Assembly: GCF_051307055.1 (NCBI RefSeq)
Contig: NZ_CP149994.1
Location: forward strand, 558,001-622,000
DNA from: Dryocola sp051307055
GTDB taxonomy: Bacteria > Pseudomonadota > Gammaproteobacteria > Enterobacterales > Enterobacteriaceae
Reading direction: 5' to 3'
DNA length: 64,000 bases
The stretch's first letter is position 1; each line of letters opens with the position of its first letter. Under the pieces are notes generated by a model that was given only the letters and a program-made list of their open reading frames with translations, did not search any database and was not told the DNA's origin. Shown piece after piece: positions 53,095-62,125 of this stretch. A program made the position numbers and the translations under genes.

Positions 53095-54027
53095 ATGAAG
53101 CTGATACGCGGCATACATAATTTGCGCCAGAGTCACCACGGGTGTGTCCTCACCATTGGTAACTTTGATGGCGTGCATCGAGGCCACAAGTCTCTGCTAC
53201 AAGGGCTCTGTGCCCAGGGGCGTGCGCGCAATCTACCGGTGATGGTCATGATCTTCGAGCCACAGCCGCTTGAGCTTTTTGCCGCCGGTAAATCTCCCGC
53301 ACGCCTGACAAGGCTGCGCGAAAAGCTGCGTTACCTGGCCGAGTGCGGCGTGGACTACGTGCTTTGCGTCCGGTTCGACCGCCGCTTTGCCGCCCTGACC
53401 GCACAAAATTTTGTCAGCGATCTGCTGGTCGAGCGCCTTGGGGTAAAGTTTCTCGCCGTGGGTGACGATTTCCGCTTTGGCGCTGGTCGCCAGGGCGATT
53501 TCTTGTTATTACAGAAGGCTGGCCAGGAGTACGGATTTGACGTCACCAGCACGCAAACTTTTTGCGAAGGTGGCGTGCGCATCAGCAGCACGGCGGTTCG
53601 CCAGGCGCTGGCTGATGACAACCTTGAGCTGGCCCAGAGCCTGCTTGGGCATCCGTTTATCATCTCGGGACGCGTCGTTCACGGTGATGAGCTGGGCCGC
53701 ACTATCGGCTTCCCGACGGCGAATATACCGCTGCGTCGTCAGGTTTCCCCGGTTAAAGGGGTCTTTGCGGTAGAAGTTGCGGGCCTCGGCGATAAGCTGC
53801 TGCCAGGCGTTGCCAATATCGGCACCCGCCCGACGGTTGCGGGGATGCGCCAGCAGCTGGAAGTCCATTTGCTGGACGTTGCAATGGACCTGTATGGGCA
53901 CCATATAGATGTGGTGCTGCGTAAAAAGATACGCAATGAACAGCGGTTTGCCTCGCTTGATGAGCTTAAGGCGCAAATCGCAAAAGACGTGGTAACAGCC
54001 CGCGAGTTTTTCGGGTCAAACGCCTGA
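53095..54027 (+). CDS. ribF: Bifunctional riboflavin kinase / FAD synthetase RibF
   Basis: A 310-residue enzyme (E. coli 313) making FMN and FAD. The N-terminal nucleotidyltransferase domain has GNFDGVHRGH (about 22-31) and the ISSTAVRQAL motif. The C-terminal flavokinase domain has GRTIGFPTANI and NIGTRPTV. The ATG is preceded by GAGCCAGCC, a weak Shine-Dalgarno sequence. It heads the ribF-ileS-lspA-fkpB-ispH cluster, whose order is that of E. coli. Confidence 0.97.
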   Translation: MKLIRGIHNLRQSHHGCVLTIGNFDGVHRGHKSLLQGLCAQGRARNLPVMVMIFEPQPLELFAAGKSPARLTRLREKLRYLAECGVDYVLCVRFDRRFAALTAQNFVSDLLVERLGVKFLAVGDDFRFGAGRQGDFLLLQKAGQEYGFDVTSTQTFCEGGVRISSTAVRQALADDNLELAQSLLGHPFIISGRVVHGDELGRTIGFPTANIPLRRQVSPVKGVFAVEVAGLGDKLLPGVANIGTRPTVAGMRQQLEVHLLDVAMDLYGHHIDVVLRKKIRNEQRFASLDELKAQIAKDVVTAREFFGSNA

Positions 54028-54068
54028 GCAGACTTTCCTCAACACCGAAATACGGAACCGAGAATCTA

Positions 54069-56885
54069 ATGAGTGACTTTAAATCTACCCTGAACCTGCC
54101 GGAAACAGGGTTCCCGATGCGCGGCGATCTCGCCAAACGCGAACCGGGCATGCTGGCGCGCTGGAATGGTGACGATCTGTACGGCATCATCCGTAATGCA
54201 AAAAAAGGCAAAAAATCCTTCATTCTGCATGATGGCCCTCCCTACGCGAACGGCAGCATTCATATTGGTCACTCGGTTAACAAGATTCTGAAAGACATTA
54301 TCGTGAAGTCCAAAGGGCTTTCCGGTTTTGATTCTCCCTATGTGCCGGGCTGGGACTGCCACGGCCTGCCAATCGAGCTGAAAGTAGAACAGCTTATCGG
54401 CAAGCCGGGCGAGAAAGTCTCTGCGGCGGAATTCCGTGCGGAATGCCGTAAATATGCGGCAGAACAGGTTGATGGCCAGCGCGCGGACTTCATCCGTTTA
54501 GGCGTGCTGGGCGACTGGTCACGTCCGTATCTGACCATGGATTTCAACACCGAAGCGAACATCATTCGCGCGCTCGGTAAAATCATCGGCAACGGCCATC
54601 TGCATAAAGGGGCGAAACCGGTGCACTGGTGCGTCGACTGCCGTTCAGCGCTGGCTGAAGCGGAGGTTGAGTACTACGACAAAACTTCCCCATCCATCTT
54701 CGTTAACTTCCAGGCCGTTGATGCCGATGCGGTGAAAGCCAAATTTGGCGCAGCGCAGGCTAGCGGCCCGGTTTCAATGGTTATCTGGACTACCACGCCG
54801 TGGACGCTGCCGGCTAACCGTGCCGTTTCCCTGAATGCGGAATTCGAATACGTGCTGGCGCAGGTTGATGGCCAGGCGCTGATCGTGGCGAAAGATCTGC
54901 TCGAAAGCGTAATGAAAAGCGCAGGCATCGGCGAATGGCAGATTCTTGGCACGGCGAAAGGCGCGGATCTGGATCTGATGCGCTTTAAGCATCCGTTCCT
55001 GGACTTCGACGTGCCGACAATTTTGGGCGAACACGTTACGCTGGATGCGGGTACGGGCGCCGTACACACCGCGCCAGGCCACGGCCCGGACGACTACGTT
55101 ATCGGCCAGAAATACGGTCTGGAAGTGGCTAACCCGGTTGGCGCGGACGGCTGCTATCTGCCCGGCACCTACGAGGGTCTGGACGGCGTTCAGGTCTTCA
55201 AAGCCAACGATCTGATCGTCAATATCCTGCGTGATAAAGGCGCACTGCTGCACGTTGAAAAGCTGCTGCACAGCTATCCGCACTGCTGGCGTCACAAAAC
55301 GCCGATCATCTTCCGCGCTACCCCGCAGTGGTTCATCAGCATGGATCAGAAAGGCCTGCGCGCGCAGTCTTTAAAAGAGATCAAAGACGTGCAGTGGATC
55401 CCTGACTGGGGCCAGGCGCGCATCGAATCCATGGTGGCGAACCGTCCGGACTGGTGTATTTCGCGTCAGCGCACCTGGGGCGTGCCAATGTCCCTGTTCG
55501 TACACAAAGAGACCGAAGAGCTGCACCCGCGCACGCTGGAGCTGATGGAAGAAGTCGCTAAGCGCGTAGAACAGGACGGCATCCAGGCGTGGTGGGATCT
55601 CGACCCGCGCGACATCATGGGTGACGACGCCGACAATTACACCAAGGTGCCGGACACTCTGGACGTATGGTTCGACTCCGGTTCAACGCACTCATCCGTT
55701 GTGGATGTGCGTCCGGAATTCAACGGCCATGCGGCAGATATGTACCTTGAAGGTTCGGATCAGCATCGCGGCTGGTTCATGTCTTCCCTGATGATTTCTA
55801 CGGCGATGAAAGGCAAAGCGCCTTACCGCCAGGTACTGACCCACGGCTTTACCGTCGACGGTCAGGGCCGCAAAATGTCCAAATCCATCGGTAACACCGT
55901 TTCTCCGCAGGATGTGATGAACAAGCTGGGCGCGGATATTCTGCGTCTGTGGGTGGCCTCTACCGATTACACCGGCGAAATGGCGGTTTCTGACGAAATC
56001 CTCAAGCGCGCCGCTGACTCTTATCGCCGTATCCGTAACACCGCGCGCTTCCTGCTGGCGAACCTGAACGGGTTTAACCCGGAAACCGACATGGTGAAAC
56101 CGGAAGATATGGTTACGCTCGATCGCTGGGCCGTTGGCTGCGCGCAGGAAGCGCAGGCGGATATCCTGGCCTCTTATGAGAATTACGACTTCCACGAAGT
56201 GGTTCAGCGCCTGATGCGCTTCTGCTCTATTGAAATGGGCTCGTTCTATCTCGACATCATCAAGGACCGCCAGTACACCGCGAAAGCGGACAGCGTGGCG
56301 CGCCGTAGCTGCCAGACCGCGCTGTTCCACATCGCAGAAGCGCTGGTTCGCTGGATGGCGCCGATCATGTCCTTCACCGCGGATGAAATCTGGGGTTATC
56401 TGCCGGGCAAACGCGAGCAGTACGTCTTTACCGGCGAGTGGTACGAAGGCCTGTTTGGCCTTGCGGATAGCGAAGCGATGAACAATGACTTCTGGGACAC
56501 GCTGCTGACGGTGCGTGGCGAAGTCAACAAAGTTATTGAGCAGGCGCGTGCTGATAAGCGCGTTGGCGGTTCTCTGGAAGCGGCGGTAACGCTGTACGCG
56601 GATAGCGAACTGGCCGCGAAGCTGAACAGCCTCGGCGAAGAATTACGATTCGTCCTGTTGACCTCCGAAGCCGAAGTTGCGGATTATGCGCAGGCGGGCG
56701 ATGACGCTCAACAAAGTGAAATCGTGAAGGGTCTGAAAATCGCCCTGCGCAAAGCCGACGGTGAAAAATGCCCGCGTTGCTGGCATTACACTAAAGACGT
56801 CGGTCAGGTGGCGGAACACGCAGAAATCTGCGGCCGCTGTGTCAGCAACGTAGCCGGCGACGGCGAAAAGCGTAAATTTGCCTGA
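54069..56885 (+). CDS. ileS: Isoleucyl-tRNA synthetase
   Basis: A 938-residue class Ia synthetase, the E. coli length. HIGH is at 65-68 (SIHIGHSV), the CP1 editing domain spans about 190-400 with WTTTPWTLPAN and HTAPGHGPDDY, KMSKS is at 602-606, and a C-terminal zinc finger (CPRCWHYTKD ... CGRCVSN) closes the protein. The stop overlaps the lspA start by one base (TGATG). Confidence 0.98.
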   Translation: MSDFKSTLNLPETGFPMRGDLAKREPGMLARWNGDDLYGIIRNAKKGKKSFILHDGPPYANGSIHIGHSVNKILKDIIVKSKGLSGFDSPYVPGWDCHGLPIELKVEQLIGKPGEKVSAAEFRAECRKYAAEQVDGQRADFIRLGVLGDWSRPYLTMDFNTEANIIRALGKIIGNGHLHKGAKPVHWCVDCRSALAEAEVEYYDKTSPSIFVNFQAVDADAVKAKFGAAQASGPVSMVIWTTTPWTLPANRAVSLNAEFEYVLAQVDGQALIVAKDLLESVMKSAGIGEWQILGTAKGADLDLMRFKHPFLDFDVPTILGEHVTLDAGTGAVHTAPGHGPDDYVIGQKYGLEVANPVGADGCYLPGTYEGLDGVQVFKANDLIVNILRDKGALLHVEKLLHSYPHCWRHKTPIIFRATPQWFISMDQKGLRAQSLKEIKDVQWIPDWGQARIESMVANRPDWCISRQRTWGVPMSLFVHKETEELHPRTLELMEEVAKRVEQDGIQAWWDLDPRDIMGDDADNYTKVPDTLDVWFDSGSTHSSVVDVRPEFNGHAADMYLEGSDQHRGWFMSSLMISTAMKGKAPYRQVLTHGFTVDGQGRKMSKSIGNTVSPQDVMNKLGADILRLWVASTDYTGEMAVSDEILKRAADSYRRIRNTARFLLANLNGFNPETDMVKPEDMVTLDRWAVGCAQEAQADILASYENYDFHEVVQRLMRFCSIEMGSFYLDIIKDRQYTAKADSVARRSCQTALFHIAEALVRWMAPIMSFTADEIWGYLPGKREQYVFTGEWYEGLFGLADSEAMNNDFWDTLLTVRGEVNKVIEQARADKRVGGSLEAAVTLYADSELAAKLNSLGEELRFVLLTSEAEVADYAQAGDDAQQSEIVKGLKIALRKADGEKCPRCWHYTKDVGQVAEHAEICGRCVSNVAGDGEKRKFA

Positions 56886-57391
56886 TGAGTAAACCGATTC
56901 TTTCTACCGGCCTGCGCTGGCTGTGGCTGGTGGTCGTAGTGCTGATCGTCGACCTGGGCAGCAAGTACCTTATTCTCCAGCATTTTATGCTGGGGGATAC
57001 CGTATCGCTGTTCCCGTCGCTGAATCTGCACTACGCCCGTAACTACGGCGCGGCATTTAGCTTCCTTGCCGATAAAGGCGGCTGGCAGCGCTGGTTCTTC
57101 GCAGGTATCGCTATCGGTATCAGCGTGGTGCTGGCGGCGCTGATGTATCGCGCCAGAGCGAGCCAGAAGCTCAATAATATCGCCTATGCTTTAATTATCG
57201 GCGGCGCGCTGGGCAACCTGTTCGACAGGCTGTGGCACGGTTTTGTGGTCGATATGATCGATTTCTATATCGGCGACTGGCACTTTGCCACCTTCAATCT
57301 GGCCGATACGGCAATCTGTATCGGCGCGGCGCTGATTGTGCTGGAGGGCTTCTTTGTCTCCTCCAGCAAGCCCGCAAAGCAAAAAGGGTAA
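56885..57391 (+). CDS. lspA: Lipoprotein signal peptidase LspA
   Basis: A 168-residue inner-membrane aspartyl protease (E. coli 164) with four membrane segments. It removes signal peptides from diacylglyceryl-prolipoproteins. Catalytic aspartates lie in NLFDRLWHGFVVDMIDF and FNLADTAI, and DLGSKY and NYGAAFSFL are conserved. The start overlaps ileS, so translation is coupled. Confidence 0.97.
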   Translation: MSKPILSTGLRWLWLVVVVLIVDLGSKYLILQHFMLGDTVSLFPSLNLHYARNYGAAFSFLADKGGWQRWFFAGIAIGISVVLAALMYRARASQKLNNIAYALIIGGALGNLFDRLWHGFVVDMIDFYIGDWHFATFNLADTAICIGAALIVLEGFFVSSSKPAKQKG

Positions 57392-57394
57392 CAA

Positions 57395-57865
57395 ATGGCT
57401 GAATCTGTACAGGCCAACAGCCGGGTGTTGGTCCATTTCACCCTGAAACTTGAAGACGGCTCCACCGCTGAGTCCACCCGTAACAACGGTAAGCCGGCGC
57501 TCTTCACGCTTGGCGATGAAACCCTGTCGCCGGGCATGGAAGACCAGCTTGTCGGTCTGAAAGCCGGAGATAAAAAAGCCTTTTCTCTGGCGCCGGAATC
57601 CGCCTTTGGCATACCCAGCCCGGACATGATCCAGTATTTCTCGCGTCGCGAATTTGTCGACGCGGGCGAGCCGGAGCCGGGGGCGATTATGCTTTTTACC
57701 GCACTGGATGGCAGCGAGATGCCGGGCGTCGTGCGTGAGGTGAACGGGGATTCCATCACCGTTGACTTTAACCACCCGCTCGCCGGGCAAACCATCCATT
57801 TCGATATCGAAGTACTGGAAGTTAACCCGGTACTGGAGGCGTTGAATGCAGATCCTGTTGGCTAA
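57395..57865 (+). CDS. fkpB: FKBP-type peptidyl-prolyl isomerase FkpB (SlpA)
   Basis: A 156-residue FKBP (E. coli 149). The FKBP domain begins at VLVHFTLKLEDG; an insert-in-flap domain carries GIPSPDMIQYFSRREF, and FDIEVLEVNP closes the fold. The last seven residues extend past the E. coli end, so the stop lies 20 nt inside ispH. Cytoplasmic folding helper. It starts 3 nt after lspA. Confidence 0.95.
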   Translation: MAESVQANSRVLVHFTLKLEDGSTAESTRNNGKPALFTLGDETLSPGMEDQLVGLKAGDKKAFSLAPESAFGIPSPDMIQYFSRREFVDAGEPEPGAIMLFTALDGSEMPGVVREVNGDSITVDFNHPLAGQTIHFDIEVLEVNPVLEALNADPVG

Positions 57866-58796
57866 CCCACGCGGCTTTTGTGCCGGGGTCGACCGCGCTA
57901 TCAGCATTGTGGAAAACGCGCTGGCCCTGTACGGCGCGCCGATTTATGTTCGTCACGAAGTGGTGCATAACCGCTATGTGGTAGATAGCCTGCGCGAACG
58001 CGGCGCGATTTTCATCGAGCAAATCAGCGAGGTGCCGGATGGCGCTATCCTGATTTTCTCAGCGCACGGGGTTTCCCAGGCGGTACGCAATGAAGCAAAA
58101 TGCCGTGATTTAACGGTCTTTGACGCAACCTGTCCTCTGGTGACCAAAGTGCATATGGAAGTAGCGCGCGCCAGCCGCCGTGGTGAAGAATCCATTCTGA
58201 TTGGTCACGCGGGCCATCCGGAAGTGGAGGGCACCATGGGCCAGTACAGCAATCCGAAAGGGGGCATGTACCTGGTTGAATCGCCGGAAGACGTCAGCAA
58301 GCTGGATGTGAAAGACGAGACCAGGCTTTCGTTTATGACGCAGACCACGCTTTCCGTGGATGATACTTCCGATGTGATCGACGCGCTGCGTAACCGCTTC
58401 CCGAAAATTATCGGTCCACGTAAAGATGATATTTGCTACGCCACCACCAACCGCCAGGAAGCGGTGCGTGCGCTGGCGGATGAAGCGGATGTGGTGCTGG
58501 TGGTTGGCTCGAAAAACTCGTCCAACTCCAATCGTCTGGCCGAGCTTGCGCAGCGTATGGGTAAAGCGGCCTATCTGATTGATGACGCCACGGATATTCA
58601 GGAAGAGTGGGTAACGGCCGCAAAATGTGTCGGCGTAACCGCTGGCGCATCCGCGCCTGATATCCTGGTGCAGAACGTGCTTGCCCGCCTGCGTGAACTG
58701 GGCGGCAGCGAAACCCGCGAGCTGACGGGGCGCGAAGAAAATATCGTTTTTGAAGTGCCGCGTGAATTGCGTATGGATGTTCGTGAAGTAGAGTAG
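57846..58796 (+). CDS. ispH: 4-hydroxy-3-methylbut-2-enyl diphosphate reductase IspH
   Basis: A 316-residue [4Fe-4S] enzyme, E. coli length, for the last step of the MEP isoprenoid pathway (HMBPP to IPP and DMAPP). Cluster ligands are Cys12, Cys96 and Cys197; the catalytic Glu lies in GHAGHPEVEG, and TQTTLSVDD and VGSKNSSNS are conserved. Its start codon lies inside the end of fkpB. A terminator follows. Confidence 0.98.
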   Translation: MQILLANPRGFCAGVDRAISIVENALALYGAPIYVRHEVVHNRYVVDSLRERGAIFIEQISEVPDGAILIFSAHGVSQAVRNEAKCRDLTVFDATCPLVTKVHMEVARASRRGEESILIGHAGHPEVEGTMGQYSNPKGGMYLVESPEDVSKLDVKDETRLSFMTQTTLSVDDTSDVIDALRNRFPKIIGPRKDDICYATTNRQEAVRALADEADVVLVVGSKNSSNSNRLAELAQRMGKAAYLIDDATDIQEEWVTAAKCVGVTAGASAPDILVQNVLARLRELGGSETRELTGREENIVFEVPRELRMDVREVE

Positions 58797-58822
58797 CGCA
58801 GGCCGCTTACGAAAATGAGAAG

Positions 58823-58855
58823 ATGCCAGCCGGATCAAACCGTCTGGCATTTTTT
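58823..58855 (+). terminator. Terminator after ispH
   Basis: ATGCCAGCCGG pairs with CCGTCTGGCAT (one mismatch), then TTTTTT. The rihC ribosome-binding site (TATGGAGAAA) starts directly after the T-run, so rihC depends on read-through or an upstream promoter. Confidence 0.88.
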
Positions 58856-58868
58856 ATGGAGAAAAAGC

Positions 58869-59786
58869 ATGAGCAGAATCCCGGTCATTCTGGATACCGA
58901 TCCCGGTATTGACGACGCGGTGGCGATTGCCGCCGCGCTCTTTGCGCCGCAGATTGATTTAAAACTTATCACCACCGTTGCCGGCAATGTTTCGGTAGAA
59001 AAAACCACGCGTAACGCGCTGCAGCTCATGCATTTCTGGCAGCAAGATATCCCCATCGCACAAGGGGCCGCCACGCCGCTGGTGCGGAAGCTGCGCGATG
59101 CCGCTTATGTGCATGGCGAATCCGGCATGGAAGGCTACGCTTTCGTTGAGCATTCGCGTAAGCCGCTCGGGGTGCCCGCTTTCGAGGCGATTTACCGGTG
59201 CCTTAATAACAGCGCCGAACCCGTTACGCTGGTCACCATCGGCCCGCTGACCAATATCGCGCTGTTATTGACGCAATATCCGCACAGCAGGCAAAAAATC
59301 AAACGGCTGGTGATGATGGGCGGCTCAGCCGGACGCGGCAACTTCACCCCAAACGCCGAATTTAATATCGCCATCGACCCGGAAGCCGCCGCGCGCGTGT
59401 TTGACAGCGGGCTGGATATCGTCATGTGCGGTCTGGACGTGACTAACCAGGCGGTGCTTAGCCCTGACTATCTGCAACAGCTTCCGCAACTCAATCAGAC
59501 CGCAAAAATGCTCCATGCGCTGTTTAGTCACTATCGTAGCGGCAGCATGGCGACCGGTTTGCGCATGCATGACCTGTGCGCGATTGCCTGGCTAATAAAA
59601 CCGGAGCTGTTCCGCATGCAATCCTGTTTTGTGGCGGTGGAAACTCATGGTGAATATACGGCGGGCACAACGGTTGTGGATATAGAAGGGCGTTTTGGGC
59701 GCCCGGCAAACGCCCAGGTTGCGCTGGATTTAGACGTGCCGGGATTCCGCGCCTGGGTAGCCGACGTGCTGGCGCTGGCGCCGTAA
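58869..59786 (+). CDS. rihC: Ribonucleoside hydrolase RihC
   Basis: The start at 58869 (MSRIPVILDTDPG) gives 305 residues (E. coli 304). This nucleoside hydrolase splits purine and pyrimidine ribonucleosides to base and ribose. The calcium-binding DTDPGIDDA motif is at 9-17; PLTNIALLL, NAEFNIAIDPEAA and the catalytic RMHDLCAI histidine region follow. An in-frame ATG at 58815 lies before the terminator and is rejected. dapB, the E. coli neighbour, does not follow. Confidence 0.96.
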   Translation: MSRIPVILDTDPGIDDAVAIAAALFAPQIDLKLITTVAGNVSVEKTTRNALQLMHFWQQDIPIAQGAATPLVRKLRDAAYVHGESGMEGYAFVEHSRKPLGVPAFEAIYRCLNNSAEPVTLVTIGPLTNIALLLTQYPHSRQKIKRLVMMGGSAGRGNFTPNAEFNIAIDPEAAARVFDSGLDIVMCGLDVTNQAVLSPDYLQQLPQLNQTAKMLHALFSHYRSGSMATGLRMHDLCAIAWLIKPELFRMQSCFVAVETHGEYTAGTTVVDIEGRFGRPANAQVALDLDVPGFRAWVADVLALAP

Positions 59787-59827
59787 TTTTTAAACGCGAC
59801 AGAGATCGCTTTATTCCGCTTCGATCG

Positions 59828-59855
59828 TTGGGTTAATCGTTTAACCTACTATACT
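59828..59855 (+). promoter_or_regulatory. Promoter with LacI-like operator for the isomerase pair
   Basis: TTGGGT (59828-59833), 16 bp, TATACT (59850-59855) looks like a sigma-70 promoter. Between and overlapping these elements lies the inverted repeat GGTTAATCGTTTAACC (59831-59846), with a central CG as in LacI-family operators. A repressor there would block RNA polymerase. Confidence 0.6.
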
Positions 59856-59889
59856 GATGGGGCAGTTCTCCTTGGGCCGGAGAATATCA

Positions 59890-60453
59890 ATGAGCGTTTT
59901 TTGCAACATGCCACCGAGCGTGGCGTTTCTTACTGGCCGGCTAACGGCTGAAAACGTAGTTAAAAAAGTAACGCGCTGCGGCGATCTACAGGGCGTGTTT
60001 CACGATCCCGATGCGTGGCAGGCAATCTCGCCTGAAACCCCAGTCTATGAAGTCGAAATGCTGAGCTCTCCGCAAGGAGAAGGAGAGCTGTACGTCGGCG
60101 TTACGCATTTACGGCCGGGGCGCGTGGGCGACGAGTTCTATATGACCCGCGGGCATTTCCATCAGCGCCGGGAGCAGGGGGAAGTCTATTTTGGCTTACA
60201 GGGCGCGGGCCTGCTGTTGCTGCAGGATGAGCAGGGCAAAGCTCGCCTGCAGCAGGTGTCGCCGGGTTCAATCCATATTATTCCAGGCTTTACCGCCCAT
60301 CGTCTGATAAACACAGGCCACGAAATTCTCTCCGCGCTGGCCGTCTGGCCGAGCGCTGCCGGGCACGATTATGCATCGCTGGCGCAGGGTTTTGCCTTGA
60401 GGGTTCTTGAGCGCGACGGCAGGGTTCAGGTTAAAGAGGTGCAAAATGGCTGA
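59890..60453 (+). CDS. Cupin glucose-6-phosphate isomerase family protein 1
   Basis: A 187-residue single-domain cupin. The metal-binding motif RGHFHQRREQGEVYFG gives ligands His89, His91 and Glu98, and FTAHRLIN gives His137. These match, by motif and almost by number, the ligands of Pyrococcus furiosus phosphoglucose isomerase (His88, His90, Glu97, His136). It should isomerise a phosphorylated aldose/ketose pair, but the substrate may not be glucose-6-phosphate. The ATG at 59890 follows CCGGAGAA; one at 59857 has no ribosome site. It overlaps the next gene by 8 nt. Confidence 0.82.
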   Translation: MSVFCNMPPSVAFLTGRLTAENVVKKVTRCGDLQGVFHDPDAWQAISPETPVYEVEMLSSPQGEGELYVGVTHLRPGRVGDEFYMTRGHFHQRREQGEVYFGLQGAGLLLLQDEQGKARLQQVSPGSIHIIPGFTAHRLINTGHEILSALAVWPSAAGHDYASLAQGFALRVLERDGRVQVKEVQNG

Positions 60454-61228
60454 GCAACGCTTCAATTTTGGCCTCGATATGAAGATTCACCACTCGCCAA
60501 TGGGTTTCAGCTACGGCGAAGAGGCGATCGGCCCGCTGCCGGAGATTCGTAAGCTCGACCAGATCCGCGCCTCGCTGCGGGATCCCCAATGTCAGGGTCC
60601 GGAAGATGTTTATGCCATCGCTATGGATGTCTCCCGACTTCAGGATCGCGAAGAGCTCAAAAAGCGCATGCTGCTGTTTGGCGTGGTGACGTACGCAAGC
60701 GGACGGCTGGGCGATGAGCCCATTCGTAGCCAGGGCCATATCCATCGTATCAGCGAGCACAGCGGCTGGTCGCCGCCGGAGCTTTACGAAATCTGGCAGG
60801 GGAAAGCGATTATCTATATGCAGGAATATGTCGCCGAGGATCCGGGGCGATGCTTTGCCGTCTGCGCGGGGCCCGGAGAGAAAGTGCTGGTGCCGCCGGG
60901 CTGGGCGCATGCCACTATTTCCGCGTCCCCGGACGAACCGCTGACCTTTGGCGCCTGGTGCGACCGTGAATACGGCTTTGAATACGATGCGGTGCGGGCA
61001 TACAAAGGACTGGCCTGGTATCCGCTATTGCAGGATGAACACGTTGCCTGGCAGCATAACCGGCAGTATATGCCGGGGCGATTACAGGTAATTTCACCGC
61101 GTAGCTACTCTGAATTTGGTATAAACGACGAGCCGCTGTACCAGCAGTTTATTGAAGATCCGGCGCGCTTTCAGTTTATTTCAAAGCCGGGAATTGCCGC
61201 GCAGAAATGGGTGAATTTTCATCCTTAA
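60446..61228 (+). CDS. Cupin glucose-6-phosphate isomerase family protein 2
   Basis: A 260-residue relative of the preceding protein, with longer N- and C-terminal arms. Ligands are His98 and His100 (QGHIHRIS), Glu112 (PPELYEIWQG) and His155 (VPPGWAHATI). The rest (EYGFEYDAVRAYKGLAWYP, SYSEFGINDEPLYQQF) is also seen in bacterial members of this family. The start lies in the last codons of gene 1 (ATGGCTGA), so the pair is co-translated and may form a heteromer. The role is inferred from the neighbouring PTS. Confidence 0.8.
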   Translation: MAEQRFNFGLDMKIHHSPMGFSYGEEAIGPLPEIRKLDQIRASLRDPQCQGPEDVYAIAMDVSRLQDREELKKRMLLFGVVTYASGRLGDEPIRSQGHIHRISEHSGWSPPELYEIWQGKAIIYMQEYVAEDPGRCFAVCAGPGEKVLVPPGWAHATISASPDEPLTFGAWCDREYGFEYDAVRAYKGLAWYPLLQDEHVAWQHNRQYMPGRLQVISPRSYSEFGINDEPLYQQFIEDPARFQFISKPGIAAQKWVNFHP

Positions 61229-61234
61229 TGATAA

Positions 61235-61304
61235 GGTGGATGGCGCAAGCGCCATCCACCCTACAAAAACCCAGGTCGGGCAAGGCGCGAGCCGCCGCCC
61301 GACC
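61235..61304. repeat. REP/BIME element between convergent sugar genes
   Basis: A perfect 12-bp stem (GGTGGATGGCGC with its complement, AA loop, 61235-61260) is followed by CCTACAAAAACCCA and a second imperfect palindrome (GGTCGGGCAAGGCG...GCCCGACC, 61274-61304). Two inverted REP units around a CCTACAAAA spacer are typical of enterobacterial BIMEs. It separates the isomerase pair from the PTS operon and can act as a bidirectional transcript end. Confidence 0.72.
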
Positions 61305-61309
61305 CGCCT

Positions 61310-62125
61310 TTAAGCAAACAGCCCAACCGCCACGCCAGCCGCCGCCAGCACCAGCAACAGCAGCATCGCTTTCACCGGCGAGACGCCGCGTTTCGCCATC
61401 AGATACCAGGTGCCAATCACCACCAGCAGCGGCAGAAGCTGCGGGAATATGCCATCCAGCATCTGCTGCAGATGAATATTTACGCCGTCTTTGGTGACGA
61501 ACTCCAGCCCGGTGCCAAGCTTCACGTAGCTTGCCGCCACGCCGCCCATAACGAAGACGCCAAGCAACGATAGCGCTTCGCGCAGGCGCGTTGATTTACT
61601 GCTGACCAGCATCTCAACGGAGGTCGATCCCATGCGGTAGCCCTTCAGGAAAAGGAACCACGAGCCGGGAATGATAATCGCAAGCCAGGCAACGCAGTAG
61701 AACAGCGGCCCGAGGATATTGCCGCCCGCCGCCAGCGCCATGCCGATACTCAGCAAAATAGGGATCAGCATGCCGGGGATCATGGAGTCGCCGATACCGG
61801 CAACCGGCCCCATCAGCCCCACTTTCAGGGTGTTGATGGTTTCGCCGTCTATCGGTTCGCCGTTCGCGCGCTTCTCCTCAAGCCCCAGCACCATGCCGTT
61901 CACAATCGCGCCCAGCTGCGGCTCGGTATTGTAGAAGGACGCGTGGCGCTTGAGCATATCTTTACGCTCCTGCTCGTCGGGATAGAGTTTTTTCGCCACC
62001 GGCAGCATGCTCAGGCAGAAGCCAAAGGATTCAAGGCGCTCAAAGCTCATGGAGGAGAGGTTGTACATCATCCAGCTACGCCAGCAGCGCCTGAGATCCC
62101 GGCGGGTGAGTTTACGTTCTTCCAT
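61310..62125 (-). CDS. PTS mannose-family transporter subunit IID
   Basis: A 271-residue protein typical of EIID of the mannose/fructose/sorbose PTS family. The N-terminal cytoplasmic part (LTRRDLRRCWRSWM, SSMSFERLESFGFC, FYNTEPQLGAIVNGMVLGLEE) is followed by GLMGPVAGIGDSMIPG and a few hydrophobic segments, the last near the C-terminus. It forms the membrane channel with EIIC. Its ATG overlaps the EIIC stop by one base. Last gene of the leftward operon. Confidence 0.93.
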   Translation of the reverse strand: MEERKLTRRDLRRCWRSWMMYNLSSMSFERLESFGFCLSMLPVAKKLYPDEQERKDMLKRHASFYNTEPQLGAIVNGMVLGLEEKRANGEPIDGETINTLKVGLMGPVAGIGDSMIPGMLIPILLSIGMALAAGGNILGPLFYCVAWLAIIIPGSWFLFLKGYRMGSTSVEMLVSSKSTRLREALSLLGVFVMGGVAASYVKLGTGLEFVTKDGVNIHLQQMLDGIFPQLLPLLVVIGTWYLMAKRGVSPVKAMLLLLVLAAAGVAVGLFA

